Both the position numbers and the translations under genes were made by a program. Shown here in pieces: positions 17,699-24,074 of a stretch of DNA of 37,366 nucleotides. The notes under the pieces were generated by a model. It had not been told where the DNA came from and made no database searches. It saw only the letters and a program-made list of their open reading frames with translations. The DNA is from an uncultured Clostridium sp. Lineage in GTDB: Bacteria > Bacillota > Clostridia > Peptostreptococcales > Peptostreptococcaceae. Numbering within the stretch: the stretch's first letter is position 1; each line of letters begins with the position of its first letter. Where the stretch lies: contig USRS01000010.1 of NCBI GenBank assembly GCA_900557165.1, forward strand, positions 1 to 37,366. The letters run 5' to 3'.

Positions 17699-17769
17699 AC
17701 AATAATATTATAAAAAGCTATCTTTATGTAAGTTTCTTACATAAAGATAGCTTTTTATAATATTATTGT
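17699..17769 (-). terminator. Very long (34-bp) perfect hairpin terminator overlapping the VanW gene stop
   Basis: 17699-17732 is the exact reverse complement of 17736-17769, with a 3-nt loop. On the minus strand an inner GC-containing stem is followed by TTTTT, a standard terminator core, and the pairing then carries on through AT sequence. The VanW stop codon (17763-17765) lies inside the arm. Confidence 0.85.
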
Positions 17770-18995
17770 TGATATACACTTGTATATATCTGTGATGTTT
17801 TACTTTTTCCGTTTTTTGTAATAGTTCTATATGTTTTTGCTCCTGGCAATCCATTATATGTAAAGTTGTCAACTTTTATACTAACACCAACTTTATCTTT
17901 AGATGAACCATATATAGTTGCTGAAACACTACTTCCACTTCTATAGCATTGAACATATACTGCATGATCAAAATTATTAGTGAATTTTAAATCACTACCA
18001 CTATCATTAACCATAGCATCTCTTCCTCTTGGAACATAATGAGATGTTTTAGAATGATTTCTAACTTGGTCTATTTGTAATCCTGATAATAAAGCTGCAT
18101 TAAATAAAGTTGTTGAAGTTTGACAAACTCCACCACCTGGCGCATCTGAATAAGAACCACCAACAATTACTGATGCATTTAAAAACCCATTACTAAGTAC
18201 TCTCATACCTGTATGTTCATTATATGAGAATGTTTCTCCTGGTAATAAAATAACATTGTTACATCTTTGAGCAGCAAGACCTATATTAAATGATCTTGGT
18301 TTTAAAGCTGCATTAAATGTTGTTGAGAAAGAAGCTAACATAGTATCTATAGCTGCAACATCTTCTGTTGATACTTTAGGATTAGTTACTGTTACTTTTA
18401 AATCAATATTTGCATAATTTTTATTTTCTAAAGCTTTTACAATTAAATTTTTATTTTCTTCCGTTTCAAACTTTAAACCAGTTATTGATTGAGTATAACT
18501 TATTGTGCTACCAACATTTAAAGTTGCACTTTTTGATTTTTTATTGATTTTATTAGCAATTTTATATATTTGTTTATCAAGTTTATTTTCATCATATGTA
18601 ACTTTTATAGAATATTTCTTTCCTGAAGATTTTATATTCATATATGAAGTAATATCATTAAAATAAGACCCTGTTCTTGTACTATTATATGCTTTATTTA
18701 CTATATTTTTTGTATCATATTTTAAATCAATATCTTTATAATCAATTTCATAGCTATTATCTTGGTAAACTAAATTTAAATTTTGTGGTGTATATTTTTT
18801 ATTTACAACTTCAATAGCTTCTGATTTAGTCATATTAGATACATCAATACCTTGAATAAAAATATTATTAGCTATTTTTCCATTATATAAAGAATTTTTT
18901 GTAAAGATATTTAAAGTTATACAACAAATAATTATTATAATACCTGCTATTAATCCAATTCCTTTATATATTTTATTTTTTGAATTATCACTCAT
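17763..18995 (-). CDS. VanW-domain cell-envelope protein with putative peptidoglycan-binding region
   Basis: 410 aa. One N-terminal TM helix (residues 13-32) is followed by about 190 exported residues resembling the PG_binding_4 repeats found before VanW domains (GIDVSNMTKSEAIEVVNKKY). The VanW domain (about residues 220-365) has FNIGLAAQRCNNVILLPGETFSYN, the VIVGGSYSDAPGGGVCQTST core and HSKTSHYVPRGRDAMV. The biochemical role of VanW is unknown; family members occur with wall metabolism and, rarely, vancomycin resistance loci. There is no vanA-type ligase here, so a resistance role is not implied. It has its own promoter with a WalR-like box upstream and a strong terminator. Confidence 0.9.
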   Translation of the reverse strand: MSDNSKNKIYKGIGLIAGIIIIICCITLNIFTKNSLYNGKIANNIFIQGIDVSNMTKSEAIEVVNKKYTPQNLNLVYQDNSYEIDYKDIDLKYDTKNIVNKAYNSTRTGSYFNDITSYMNIKSSGKKYSIKVTYDENKLDKQIYKIANKINKKSKSATLNVGSTISYTQSITGLKFETEENKNLIVKALENKNYANIDLKVTVTNPKVSTEDVAAIDTMLASFSTTFNAALKPRSFNIGLAAQRCNNVILLPGETFSYNEHTGMRVLSNGFLNASVIVGGSYSDAPGGGVCQTSTTLFNAALLSGLQIDQVRNHSKTSHYVPRGRDAMVNDSGSDLKFTNNFDHAVYVQCYRSGSSVSATIYGSSKDKVGVSIKVDNFTYNGLPGAKTYRTITKNGKSKTSQIYTSVYQQ

Positions 18996-19021
18996 TTTAT
19001 CACCTCATCCCTTACATAAGG

Positions 19022-19050
19022 ATTATATTTTAATTTTTTACTTTAGACAA
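19022..19050 (-). promoter_or_regulatory. Promoter of the VanW gene
   Basis: TTGTCT (19045-19050), 17 bp, TATAAT (19022-19027) on the minus strand. The predicted start is about 20 nt upstream of the ATG. Confidence 0.7.
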
Positions 19051-19064
19051 GAAATTTTTCAATA

Positions 19065-19081
19065 TGTAACTTTATTGTTAC
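19065..19081 (+). promoter_or_regulatory. WalR-like box upstream of the VanW promoter
   Basis: TGTAAC-TTTAT-TGTTAC matches the WalR (YycF) consensus TGTWAH-N5-TGTWAH at every position on the plus strand. It ends 15 bp upstream of the -35. Its orientation is opposite to the VanW gene. Read on the minus strand it also gives TGTAAC-N5-AGTTAC, one mismatch. Confidence 0.5.
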
Positions 19082-19118
19082 ACATTTTTTCTTTATCTTA
19101 TTGCTTTTCATATTGTAA

Positions 19119-19163
19119 TAAAAAATAGGCCTATTACTTGATATTTACACAAGTATGGCCTAT
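19119..19163 (-). terminator. Terminator of the 56-aa SOS-box gene
   Basis: Stem ATAGGCC/GGCCTAT extended by TACTTG/CAAGTA with a small bulge (19125-19140 with 19150-19163), followed by a T-run on the minus strand. It starts 34 nt past the stop at 19197. Confidence 0.75.
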
Positions 19164-19196
19164 ATGATTATCTTTATATGTAAATAATACATTTAT

Positions 19197-19367
19197 TTAA
19201 TGTTTTCTTTCTTTCCTAATTCCCGTAAATTTACCAGAATCTGCTATAAATACAAATCCCATTTTATTATATATTTCATTTAACTGTAGTAATGTTACTT
19301 CCCCATTTTTTATATTATCTAATGTTATATCCTCTATTCTTTTTTCATTAGTTACTAATGTTCTCAT
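19197..19367 (-). CDS. Unknown 56-aa protein, probably LexA-controlled
   Basis: A small gene read by hand: ATG at 19367, AGGAG 8 nt upstream, stop TAA at 19197-19199. The product starts MRTLVTNEKRIED and contains LQLNEIYNKMGFVFIADSG and a basic tail RKERKH. It has no membrane helix and no Cys, and I recognise no family. Everything expected of a real transcript is present: a TTGCTA-17-TATAAT promoter, a 5' leader of about 115 nt, a ribosome site and a terminator. Three LexA-like boxes at the promoter suggest induction by DNA damage. A small inhibitor of cell division or another SOS effector is possible, but that is inference from regulation only. Confidence 0.7.
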   Translation of the reverse strand: MRTLVTNEKRIEDITLDNIKNGEVTLLQLNEIYNKMGFVFIADSGKFTGIRKERKH

Positions 19368-19453
19368 ATTCATCACTCCTAAAATAAATTATTTTAATCT
19401 ATATATATTTATATGCTTGTACTAATATGATAAAAATATTAATGACATCCCCA

Positions 19454-19510
19454 AAAACATTCGTTCTGAATGCTTGTTCTGTATTTTTATTATATACGAA
19501 CATCTATTCG
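19454..19510 (-). promoter_or_regulatory. Three LexA-like (SOS) boxes
   Basis: On the minus strand: CGAATAGATGTTCG (19497-19510), AGAACAAGCATTCA (19467-19480) and AGAACGAATGTTTT (19454-19467). Each keeps seven of the eight core bases of GAAC-N4-GTTC, the Gram-positive LexA operator. The first fills the spacer between -35 and -10. The other two abut just past the predicted start point. Confidence 0.65.
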
Positions 19511-19517
19511 ATAGCAA
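19489..19517 (-). promoter_or_regulatory. Promoter of the 56-aa gene
   Basis: TTGCTA (19512-19517), 17 bp, TATAAT (19489-19494) on the minus strand. The predicted start is near 19482. LexA-like operators overlap and follow it. Confidence 0.75.
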
Positions 19518-19641
19518 GTATATTTTATATTTTTTAAATATTTTTAAACTTTATAATTCTAATTGACTCATTATATAGATTTATAAATATTTTACTGCTA
19601 AAATTAAATTAATTACCTAACTGAAAAGGAAGTGAATTTAT

Positions 19642-19893
19642 ATGAGCCGTATAGCTGTAATAAGTGCTGTTTTAGATGAACCAGAAAAATGCCAACAAGA
19701 ATTCAATAAAGTTTTAGGTGGGTTTAAGAAAATAATTAAAGGAAGAATGGGTATTCCCTTTGATGAAGAAGGTGTATCTGTTATATGTTTAACTGTTGTT
19801 AGTGATATGGATACAATTAATAATTTAACAGGAAAACTTGGTAAAATACAATTTGTATCAGTTAAAACAAGTGTATCTAAAAAAGAGATTTAA
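19642..19893 (+). CDS. TM1266-type iron-only hydrogenase system regulator (small ACT-like protein)
   Basis: 83 aa, close to the usual length of the TM1266 family, a ferredoxin-like/ACT fold protein often encoded with [FeFe]-hydrogenase maturation genes (hydE, hydF, hydG). The pattern RIAVISAVLDEPEKCQQEFN, then GRMGIPFDEEGVSVICLTVV, NLTGKLGKIQFVSVKTSVS fits the family. No hydrogenase or maturation gene is in the window, so it is an orphan copy whose role could be amino-acid or metal sensing. AAGGAAGTG lies about 10 nt before the ATG. The 180 bp after it show no convincing terminator. Confidence 0.75.
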   Translation: MSRIAVISAVLDEPEKCQQEFNKVLGGFKKIIKGRMGIPFDEEGVSVICLTVVSDMDTINNLTGKLGKIQFVSVKTSVSKKEI

Positions 19894-20073
19894 TATACTC
19901 TGTATTGAATTAGTAAATCCTTGTAATTTAGATTTTAATTATACATATTCTTGTAATATTTTTTTGTTATGAGTATATATTTTTTTTACATAATAATATA
20001 TCTAAGTTTATTGTTTTTTTTGATTCTCATATAGTATTATTATGTTAAAGGGAATCATAAAGGGGGAAGTGCA

Positions 20074-20634
20074 ATGAAAAATTCTAATCTTAAGAATACA
20101 ATAATATTCATTGACAAAAAAGCCGAATTAGAGGGGAAAGGCAAAGTTCCTAAATTAAATTTAAGAAAATTAGGTAATGATGCTAAAATAATCGGTTATC
20201 AAGAACACAAAAAAATAAAAATTCATGAAGCAAAAAAACAAAAATTTTTAAACTCAAAATTCTATAAATTTAGAAAAAAAATTGTATTAGGTTTTATTGT
20301 AATACTTAGCACATTAATCCTTATGTTTCTGTGGAATAAGTTGTATAAACCGTCTTACACAGACTCAAATAATAGTAATTTTAAAGTTGAAAATGAAACT
20401 TTATCATCATCAAATGCATCTACTTACTCTTCTATTGTAAAAGAGTCTGTTCAAAGTATTTTAAACATAAAATATCGCATAAATGTTGAACAACTTCATA
20501 AGAATGGGAATTTAGTCTTTGCTAAAGGCTCTTTTAATATACCTGATAAAGGTGATGTAAATTTTGATATGATCTTAAAAAATTATGCACCTTATTCTCT
20601 AAAAGTTAATGGTGAAGAGTACATAAAAAAATAA
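20074..20634 (+). CDS. Unknown single-pass membrane protein
   Basis: 186 aa. The basic N-terminal 68 residues (many Lys) are probably cytosolic. One TM helix spans about residues 69-88 (IVLGFIVILSTLILMFLW). A Ser/Asn-rich linker follows, then an outer domain of about 80 residues (VKESVQSILNIKYRINVEQL...VNFDMILKNYAPYSLKVNGEEY) that looks like a small alpha/beta fold. I do not recognise it. AGGGGGAAG precedes the ATG. It is convergent with a 43-aa gene, and the two share one terminator. Confidence 0.75.
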   Translation: MKNSNLKNTIIFIDKKAELEGKGKVPKLNLRKLGNDAKIIGYQEHKKIKIHEAKKQKFLNSKFYKFRKKIVLGFIVILSTLILMFLWNKLYKPSYTDSNNSNFKVENETLSSSNASTYSSIVKESVQSILNIKYRINVEQLHKNGNLVFAKGSFNIPDKGDVNFDMILKNYAPYSLKVNGEEYIKK

Positions 20635-20659
20635 GGTGCAAATTGCACCTTATTTTTTT
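20625..20659 (+). terminator. Bidirectional terminator between convergent genes
   Basis: 16-bp perfect stem around TAAGGTGCA (20625-20640 / 20644-20659), 3-nt loop, A-run on one side and T-run on the other. The stop codon at 20632-20634 of the plus-strand gene and that at 20650-20652 of the minus-strand gene both lie inside it. Confidence 0.85.
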
Positions 20660-20781
20660 ATATTATTTTTAACAGCTTTACCCACATTCACACCTGTGTT
20701 AATAGTCTCTTTTGCCACATTTCCTACACCATTTATAACTTCTTTTCCTACATCAGTAACTGGTTTAGTTATTTTTGCCAT
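20650..20781 (-). CDS. Unknown 43-aa amphipathic small protein
   Basis: Read by hand: ATG at 20781, AGGAGA 8 nt upstream, stop at 20650-20652. The product begins MAKITKPVTDVGKEVINGVG and continues with regular Val/Gly/Asn/Lys spacing (NVAKETINTGVNVGKAVKN). As a helix this gives one apolar and one basic/polar face, so membrane association or oligomerisation is possible. There is no signal peptide and no Cys. It is not a recognisable bacteriocin precursor, and I see no immunity or export partner. The ribosome site and shared terminator support it as a real gene. Confidence 0.65.
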   Translation of the reverse strand: MAKITKPVTDVGKEVINGVGNVAKETINTGVNVGKAVKNNIKK

Positions 20782-20866
20782 GTAACACATCTCCTCTGGT
20801 ATTATTTTGTTATAAATTAATTTACAGTATATTATATGACAAATTAATCAATATGTTCCTTTATAA

Positions 20867-20902
20867 AATTAAAAAGCAAGACTTAAGCCTTGCTTTTTAA
20901 TT
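20867..20902 (-). terminator. Terminator after the first SH3-3D gene
   Basis: Perfect 14-bp stem AATTAAAAAGCAAG with its complement (20867-20880 / 20889-20902), 8-nt loop, with TTTTTAATTTTA on the minus strand. It starts 2 nt past the stop. Confidence 0.85.
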
Positions 20903-20904
20903 CT

Positions 20905-21462
20905 TTATTTTAATATTTCAAGTGTTATATTTCTTACTCCCCAACTTTTACAAGCTGACTGAGTATTCATATATATATCTATTGTATTTCCTTTTATTCC
21001 TCCACCACAATCTTCTGCAGTGAATACTTTATCTAATTCTTTAATATAAACTTTTGTTCCATAAGGTATAACCTTTGGATCTACAGCTAAAGTTCCATAT
21101 TTGGCTTTAGTTCCTGTAAATGTATATCCACCTCCAGTATATGCATAAGCTTTAACTTTTAGTGTTTTTTTCACATTTGATGATGTTGTAGATTTTTTTA
21201 TGTATTTACTACTAGACCATCCTTTTGTATTGCTATATTGAACTTGATACCATCCATTTTTACTTGATAATATCTTTACAGTTTTTCCCTTTTTAATTTT
21301 TCCTATTGATTTATATTTAGTTGAAGCACCAGTTCTAACATTTATATTTGATGTTGTCGTTCCATTTATTACAGCTGCATCTACTTCTGTTACTTTAGCA
21401 AATCCAATTGTTATTATCAAAGCACATGCAAGTGAAACTATTTTTAAAGTATTTTTTATCAT
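20905..21462 (-). CDS. Secreted SH3b-3D domain protein (cell-wall binding, lytic-transglycosylase-like)
   Basis: 185 aa from ATG 21462, chosen because GGGGGA sits just before it. A longer in-frame ATG at 21543 has no ribosome site. After the signal peptide (MIKNTLKIVSLACALII..., cleavage near VDAA) comes one bacterial SH3 domain (SNINVRTGASTKYKSIGKIKKGK...GWYQVQY) and a C-terminal 3D domain (KVKAYAYTGGG, LAVDPKVIPYGTKVYI, FTAEDCGGGIKG, NTIDIYMNT). The three conserved Asp of the 3D domain are present. 3D domains have the double-psi barrel of MltA-type transglycosylases, and B. subtilis YocH, a WalR target, shares this domain. A near-identical architecture lies next door. Confidence 0.92.
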   Translation of the reverse strand: MIKNTLKIVSLACALIITIGFAKVTEVDAAVINGTTTSNINVRTGASTKYKSIGKIKKGKTVKILSSKNGWYQVQYSNTKGWSSSKYIKKSTTSSNVKKTLKVKAYAYTGGGYTFTGTKAKYGTLAVDPKVIPYGTKVYIKELDKVFTAEDCGGGIKGNTIDIYMNTQSACKSWGVRNITLEILK

Positions 21463-21549
21463 ATTTCCCCCTTGTTTTGTTTTCAGGTTATTATTTAAAT
21501 TGAAAGTTTTTTCTCTATTTATTTTGTTTTTTATCAATCTCATATATAT

Positions 21550-21612
21550 ATAATATTACATTTTAGTAACTTTTTAAAGGGTTTTGCAGAAAAAAGTTAC
21601 AAATAAGTAACA
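21550..21612 (-). promoter_or_regulatory. Promoter with two WalR-like boxes upstream of the first SH3-3D gene
   Basis: Core promoter TTTAAA (21573-21578), 17 bp, TATTAT (21550-21555). Upstream, TGTTAC-TTATT-TGTAAC (21596-21612, minus strand, same direction as the gene) fits TGTWAH-N5-TGTWAH perfectly. A second copy, AGTTAC-TAAAA-TGTAAT (21555-21571), has one mismatch and lies in the spacer. The rest of 21613-21786 is AT-rich without further features. Confidence 0.55.
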
Positions 21613-21789
21613 TATTTGTATATATTGTAATATTTTTTAATAGATGCAATCTAGTAATTCCAATAACTCTATCAATTCATTCATAAATATAAATTTTTTA
21701 ATATTTTTTCTCCTTTGTAACTTAACTTTACGATTTGTAAACATTTTCAAAACTATATTTTATAAATAATATAATTTTTACTCACACCA

Positions 21790-21812
21790 AAAAAGCCAAG
21801 AAATTCTTGGCT
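21790..21812 (-). terminator. Terminator after the second SH3-3D gene
   Basis: Stem AGCCAAG/CTTGGCT (21794-21800 / 21806-21812), small loop, followed by six T on the minus strand. Confidence 0.85.
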
Positions 21813-21816
21813 TGAT

Positions 21817-22884
21817 TTATTTTAAAATATAAAGAGTTATATTTCTAACTCCCCAATTTGTACATTCTTCTTTTGTATTCATATAAATATCTATTTTATT
21901 TCCTTTTATTCCACCACCGCAGTCTTCAGCAATAAAAGTTTTATCAAATTCAGGTATGTATACTCTAGTTCCATAAGGAATTACTGTAGGATCAACTGCT
22001 ATGGTTCTTCCAAATGTAGGCTTTGTTCCTGTTGCAGTTATATTTCCTGTACAATAAGCATAGGCTTTTACATCTAATGTGTAATCTATATCTTGAGAAC
22101 TACTTGGCTTATTTGTAATAGAGTCTATTTGACTTTGTGATTTTAAATATGATGAACTACAGTATCCTACTTTTCCATTGGAAAGTTTAACTTTATACCA
22201 ATAATCACTAGTATATTCTATGACACTAACCTTATCACCCTTATATATTACTCCTAAAGTATTATAAGACGTGGACGGACCACTTCTTAAATTTAAATTT
22301 GATGTTGCTATTAATGTATTCTTTACTGATACATCATTATCATTACCCTTATTTTCATTATTATTACTTGAATTAGTAATTTCATTTAAATATAAATTAC
22401 TGGCATATCCTACTGTGCCATCACTTAATTTAACTTTGTACCAACCAGAACTGGCAACACCCAACATATCGACTGTTTCGTTTTTAGCTATGTATCCAAT
22501 TTTCTTATATTTTGTTGAAGCTCCACTTCTAACATTTAATCTAGCTATAGCTATAAGTTTTTTATTATTTGTGGATAAATTCTGATCATCTCTTGTAGTT
22601 TCTGAGTTTTTTATTAAAATATAAGATCCACTTACCCATCCAGTTTTACTGCCATATTTTATATTATACCAGTTCTTCTCACAAGATATTATTTCAACCT
22701 TATTTCCTTTTTTCAAACCTCCTATAACAGAGTGTGATGTTGATGGCCCACTTCTTATATTAAGTGAATCAGCTGTTACTTCTCCTTTATTTGAATCAGC
22801 ATGAATTTGTGTAACTCCTGCTGCAAACAACATAGATGTGGCTGATAATACAGCTAATTTATGTGCTTTATTATTTTTTATCAT
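21817..22884 (-). CDS. Secreted protein with three SH3b repeats and a C-terminal 3D domain
   Basis: 355 aa from ATG 22884, preceded by TTGGGGGAAC; an upstream in-frame TTG overlaps that ribosome site. The signal peptide ends near IHADS. Three SH3b repeats follow, each with an N-x-RSGxST motif (LNIRSGPSTSHSVIGG, LNVRSGASTKYKKIGY, LNLRSGPSTSYNTLGV) and a W-x-VK/IK pattern, joined by Asn/Ser linkers. The C-terminal 3D domain (DVKAYAY, IAVDPTVIPYGTRVYIPEFD, AEDCGGGIKGN, KIDIYMNT) has the conserved Asp residues. It is a paralogue of the gene downstream, and both end in NITL-x-ILK. No WalR-like box is visible in its upstream 130 bp, unlike its neighbour. Confidence 0.92.
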   Translation of the reverse strand: MIKNNKAHKLAVLSATSMLFAAGVTQIHADSNKGEVTADSLNIRSGPSTSHSVIGGLKKGNKVEIISCEKNWYNIKYGSKTGWVSGSYILIKNSETTRDDQNLSTNNKKLIAIARLNVRSGASTKYKKIGYIAKNETVDMLGVASSGWYKVKLSDGTVGYASNLYLNEITNSSNNNENKGNDNDVSVKNTLIATSNLNLRSGPSTSYNTLGVIYKGDKVSVIEYTSDYWYKVKLSNGKVGYCSSSYLKSQSQIDSITNKPSSSQDIDYTLDVKAYAYCTGNITATGTKPTFGRTIAVDPTVIPYGTRVYIPEFDKTFIAEDCGGGIKGNKIDIYMNTKEECTNWGVRNITLYILK

Positions 22885-23088
22885 TTGTTCCCCCAATGTT
22901 ATTTTTATTTTATATAAACTTTATTTTTCTTTATTTATAAATATATTATATTAAATTTTTAAATTTTAAAATATATTTATAAAATTTGCTATAAAAAAAT
23001 ATTTTTATCATTTTTGCTAATATGTTTCTTTATGATATTTTATTTTTTTCATATACTAATAAAAATAATTATTTTTGGAGGTCTAATC

Positions 23089-23217
23089 ATGGATGATAAA
23101 AGTTACCACATAGCTAATATTACAGAAGCTGATGAAATTGCAATAAAAGAAGCTGAAGCATATATAAAAAAAGAAACTGGTAAGGATTTCATAATGATTG
23201 CTTGGGAAAAAGAATAA
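23089..23217 (+). CDS. Unknown 42-aa protein
   Basis: ATG at 23089 with TGGAGG 7-8 nt upstream. A longer frame from 23014 would add a hydrophobic stretch that lies upstream of this ribosome site. The product is acidic, MDDKSYHIANITEADEIAIK... ending IMIAWEKE, probably one helix plus a strand. I have the impression that such short ITEADE proteins recur in clostridia, but I know no function. A strong hairpin follows. Confidence 0.65.
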   Translation: MDDKSYHIANITEADEIAIKEAEAYIKKETGKDFIMIAWEKE

Positions 23218-23238
23218 TTATTTATATTAAAAATAAAT

Positions 23239-23278
23239 AGGGGGCGAATATAAATATTGCTATTTATATTTGCCCCCT
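23239..23278 (+). terminator. Hairpin after the 42-aa gene
   Basis: 18-bp stem with a GC-rich foot (AGGGGGC at 23239-23245, GCCCCCT at 23272-23278), one G-T pair, 4-nt loop, then only TT. It is probably a terminator despite the short T-run. The rest of 23279-23503 is AT-rich. A small AAGAGAT/ATCTCTT hairpin (23475-23492) may end the gene on the other strand. Confidence 0.7.
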
Positions 23279-23503
23279 TTACATGTTTGATAAATTTATA
23301 TTTTTATTAATTTTTTATCCATCTAAAATATTTTAGTTATAAATTATAAGATTGATTTGTAAATAAATTTTAAGTTGTAAATTGTAAATATAATAATTCT
23401 TAAATCTAAACTCCTATGAGTTTTCTAAAACATCTATGTATCATTTTTTTCATCAAACATGTTTTATTATAAACAAGAGATTTTTATCTCTTATAATAAT
23501 AAA

Positions 23504-24034
23504 CTAATTTATTTCTATATATGTTTCATTATTAGCTTTATTTATGGCAACTTCCATTTGAAGTACTTCTTCATTTAAATCAGCTACCATCTTTTCCATA
23601 TTTTTTCTATTAAAATTCAATTCTGTTACCTTATAATAAACCGATGTGGCAGCTGCATCTACTTTTCTTTCTTTGCTAACCTTAACTTCTTGAAGTAAAT
23701 TTTCCAATTGGAATACCAGATCTCTTTTTAATTTTACCTTATTTAAAGCGCCTTGAATACTTATTTTTTCTCCTAAAACTTCTATAACAGTCGTATTATT
23801 GGCATAAGATATGGCTGTCTTAATTTTTTCTATTTCTTCAGATAAAGAGATTAATTCATTTAATTCTTTTTCAAAATCAAATTTTTCATCACAATCAAAT
23901 CTACCTCCGTCAGCTTCAAGTATATAAGTTATACTAGCTTTTTTTCTATTTATAATATAAGGTGATTTATATCTATAATTTCTTTCTAATTCCGCTACCT
24001 TTATCATTCCTTGATTTATTGTTAGTTTTTCCAT
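23504..24034 (-). CDS. DIP1984-like coiled-coil protein
   Basis: 176 aa, mostly helical with heptad-like regions. The central part ELNELISLSEEIEKIKTAI...ANNTT, then ALNKVKLKRDLVFQLENLL, VDAAATSVYYKVTELNFN and VLQMEVAINKANNETYIEI resembles the DIP1984 family (sometimes labelled septicolysin), whose members share a [ATN]N-x-T motif after two helices. The cytolysin label is historical and I do not infer toxicity; the real role is unknown. There is no signal peptide. AGGAGGAG precedes the ATG, so expression is probably good. Confidence 0.55.
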   Translation of the reverse strand: MEKLTINQGMIKVAELERNYRYKSPYIINRKKASITYILEADGGRFDCDEKFDFEKELNELISLSEEIEKIKTAISYANNTTVIEVLGEKISIQGALNKVKLKRDLVFQLENLLQEVKVSKERKVDAAATSVYYKVTELNFNRKNMEKMVADLNEEVLQMEVAINKANNETYIEIN

Positions 24035-24074
24035 AAATAAAATCTCCTCCTTATCGCTTATACAAATTTAAATT

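Noticed and set aside
17763..18995. Vancomycin resistance locus (VanW)
   Set aside because: No VanH, VanA/B-type ligase, VanX or VanRS genes nearby; VanW-domain proteins are common in non-resistant clostridia.
23504..24034. Cytolysin, from the septicolysin label of the DIP1984 family
   Set aside because: No signal peptide or pore-forming features; the label is a database legacy.
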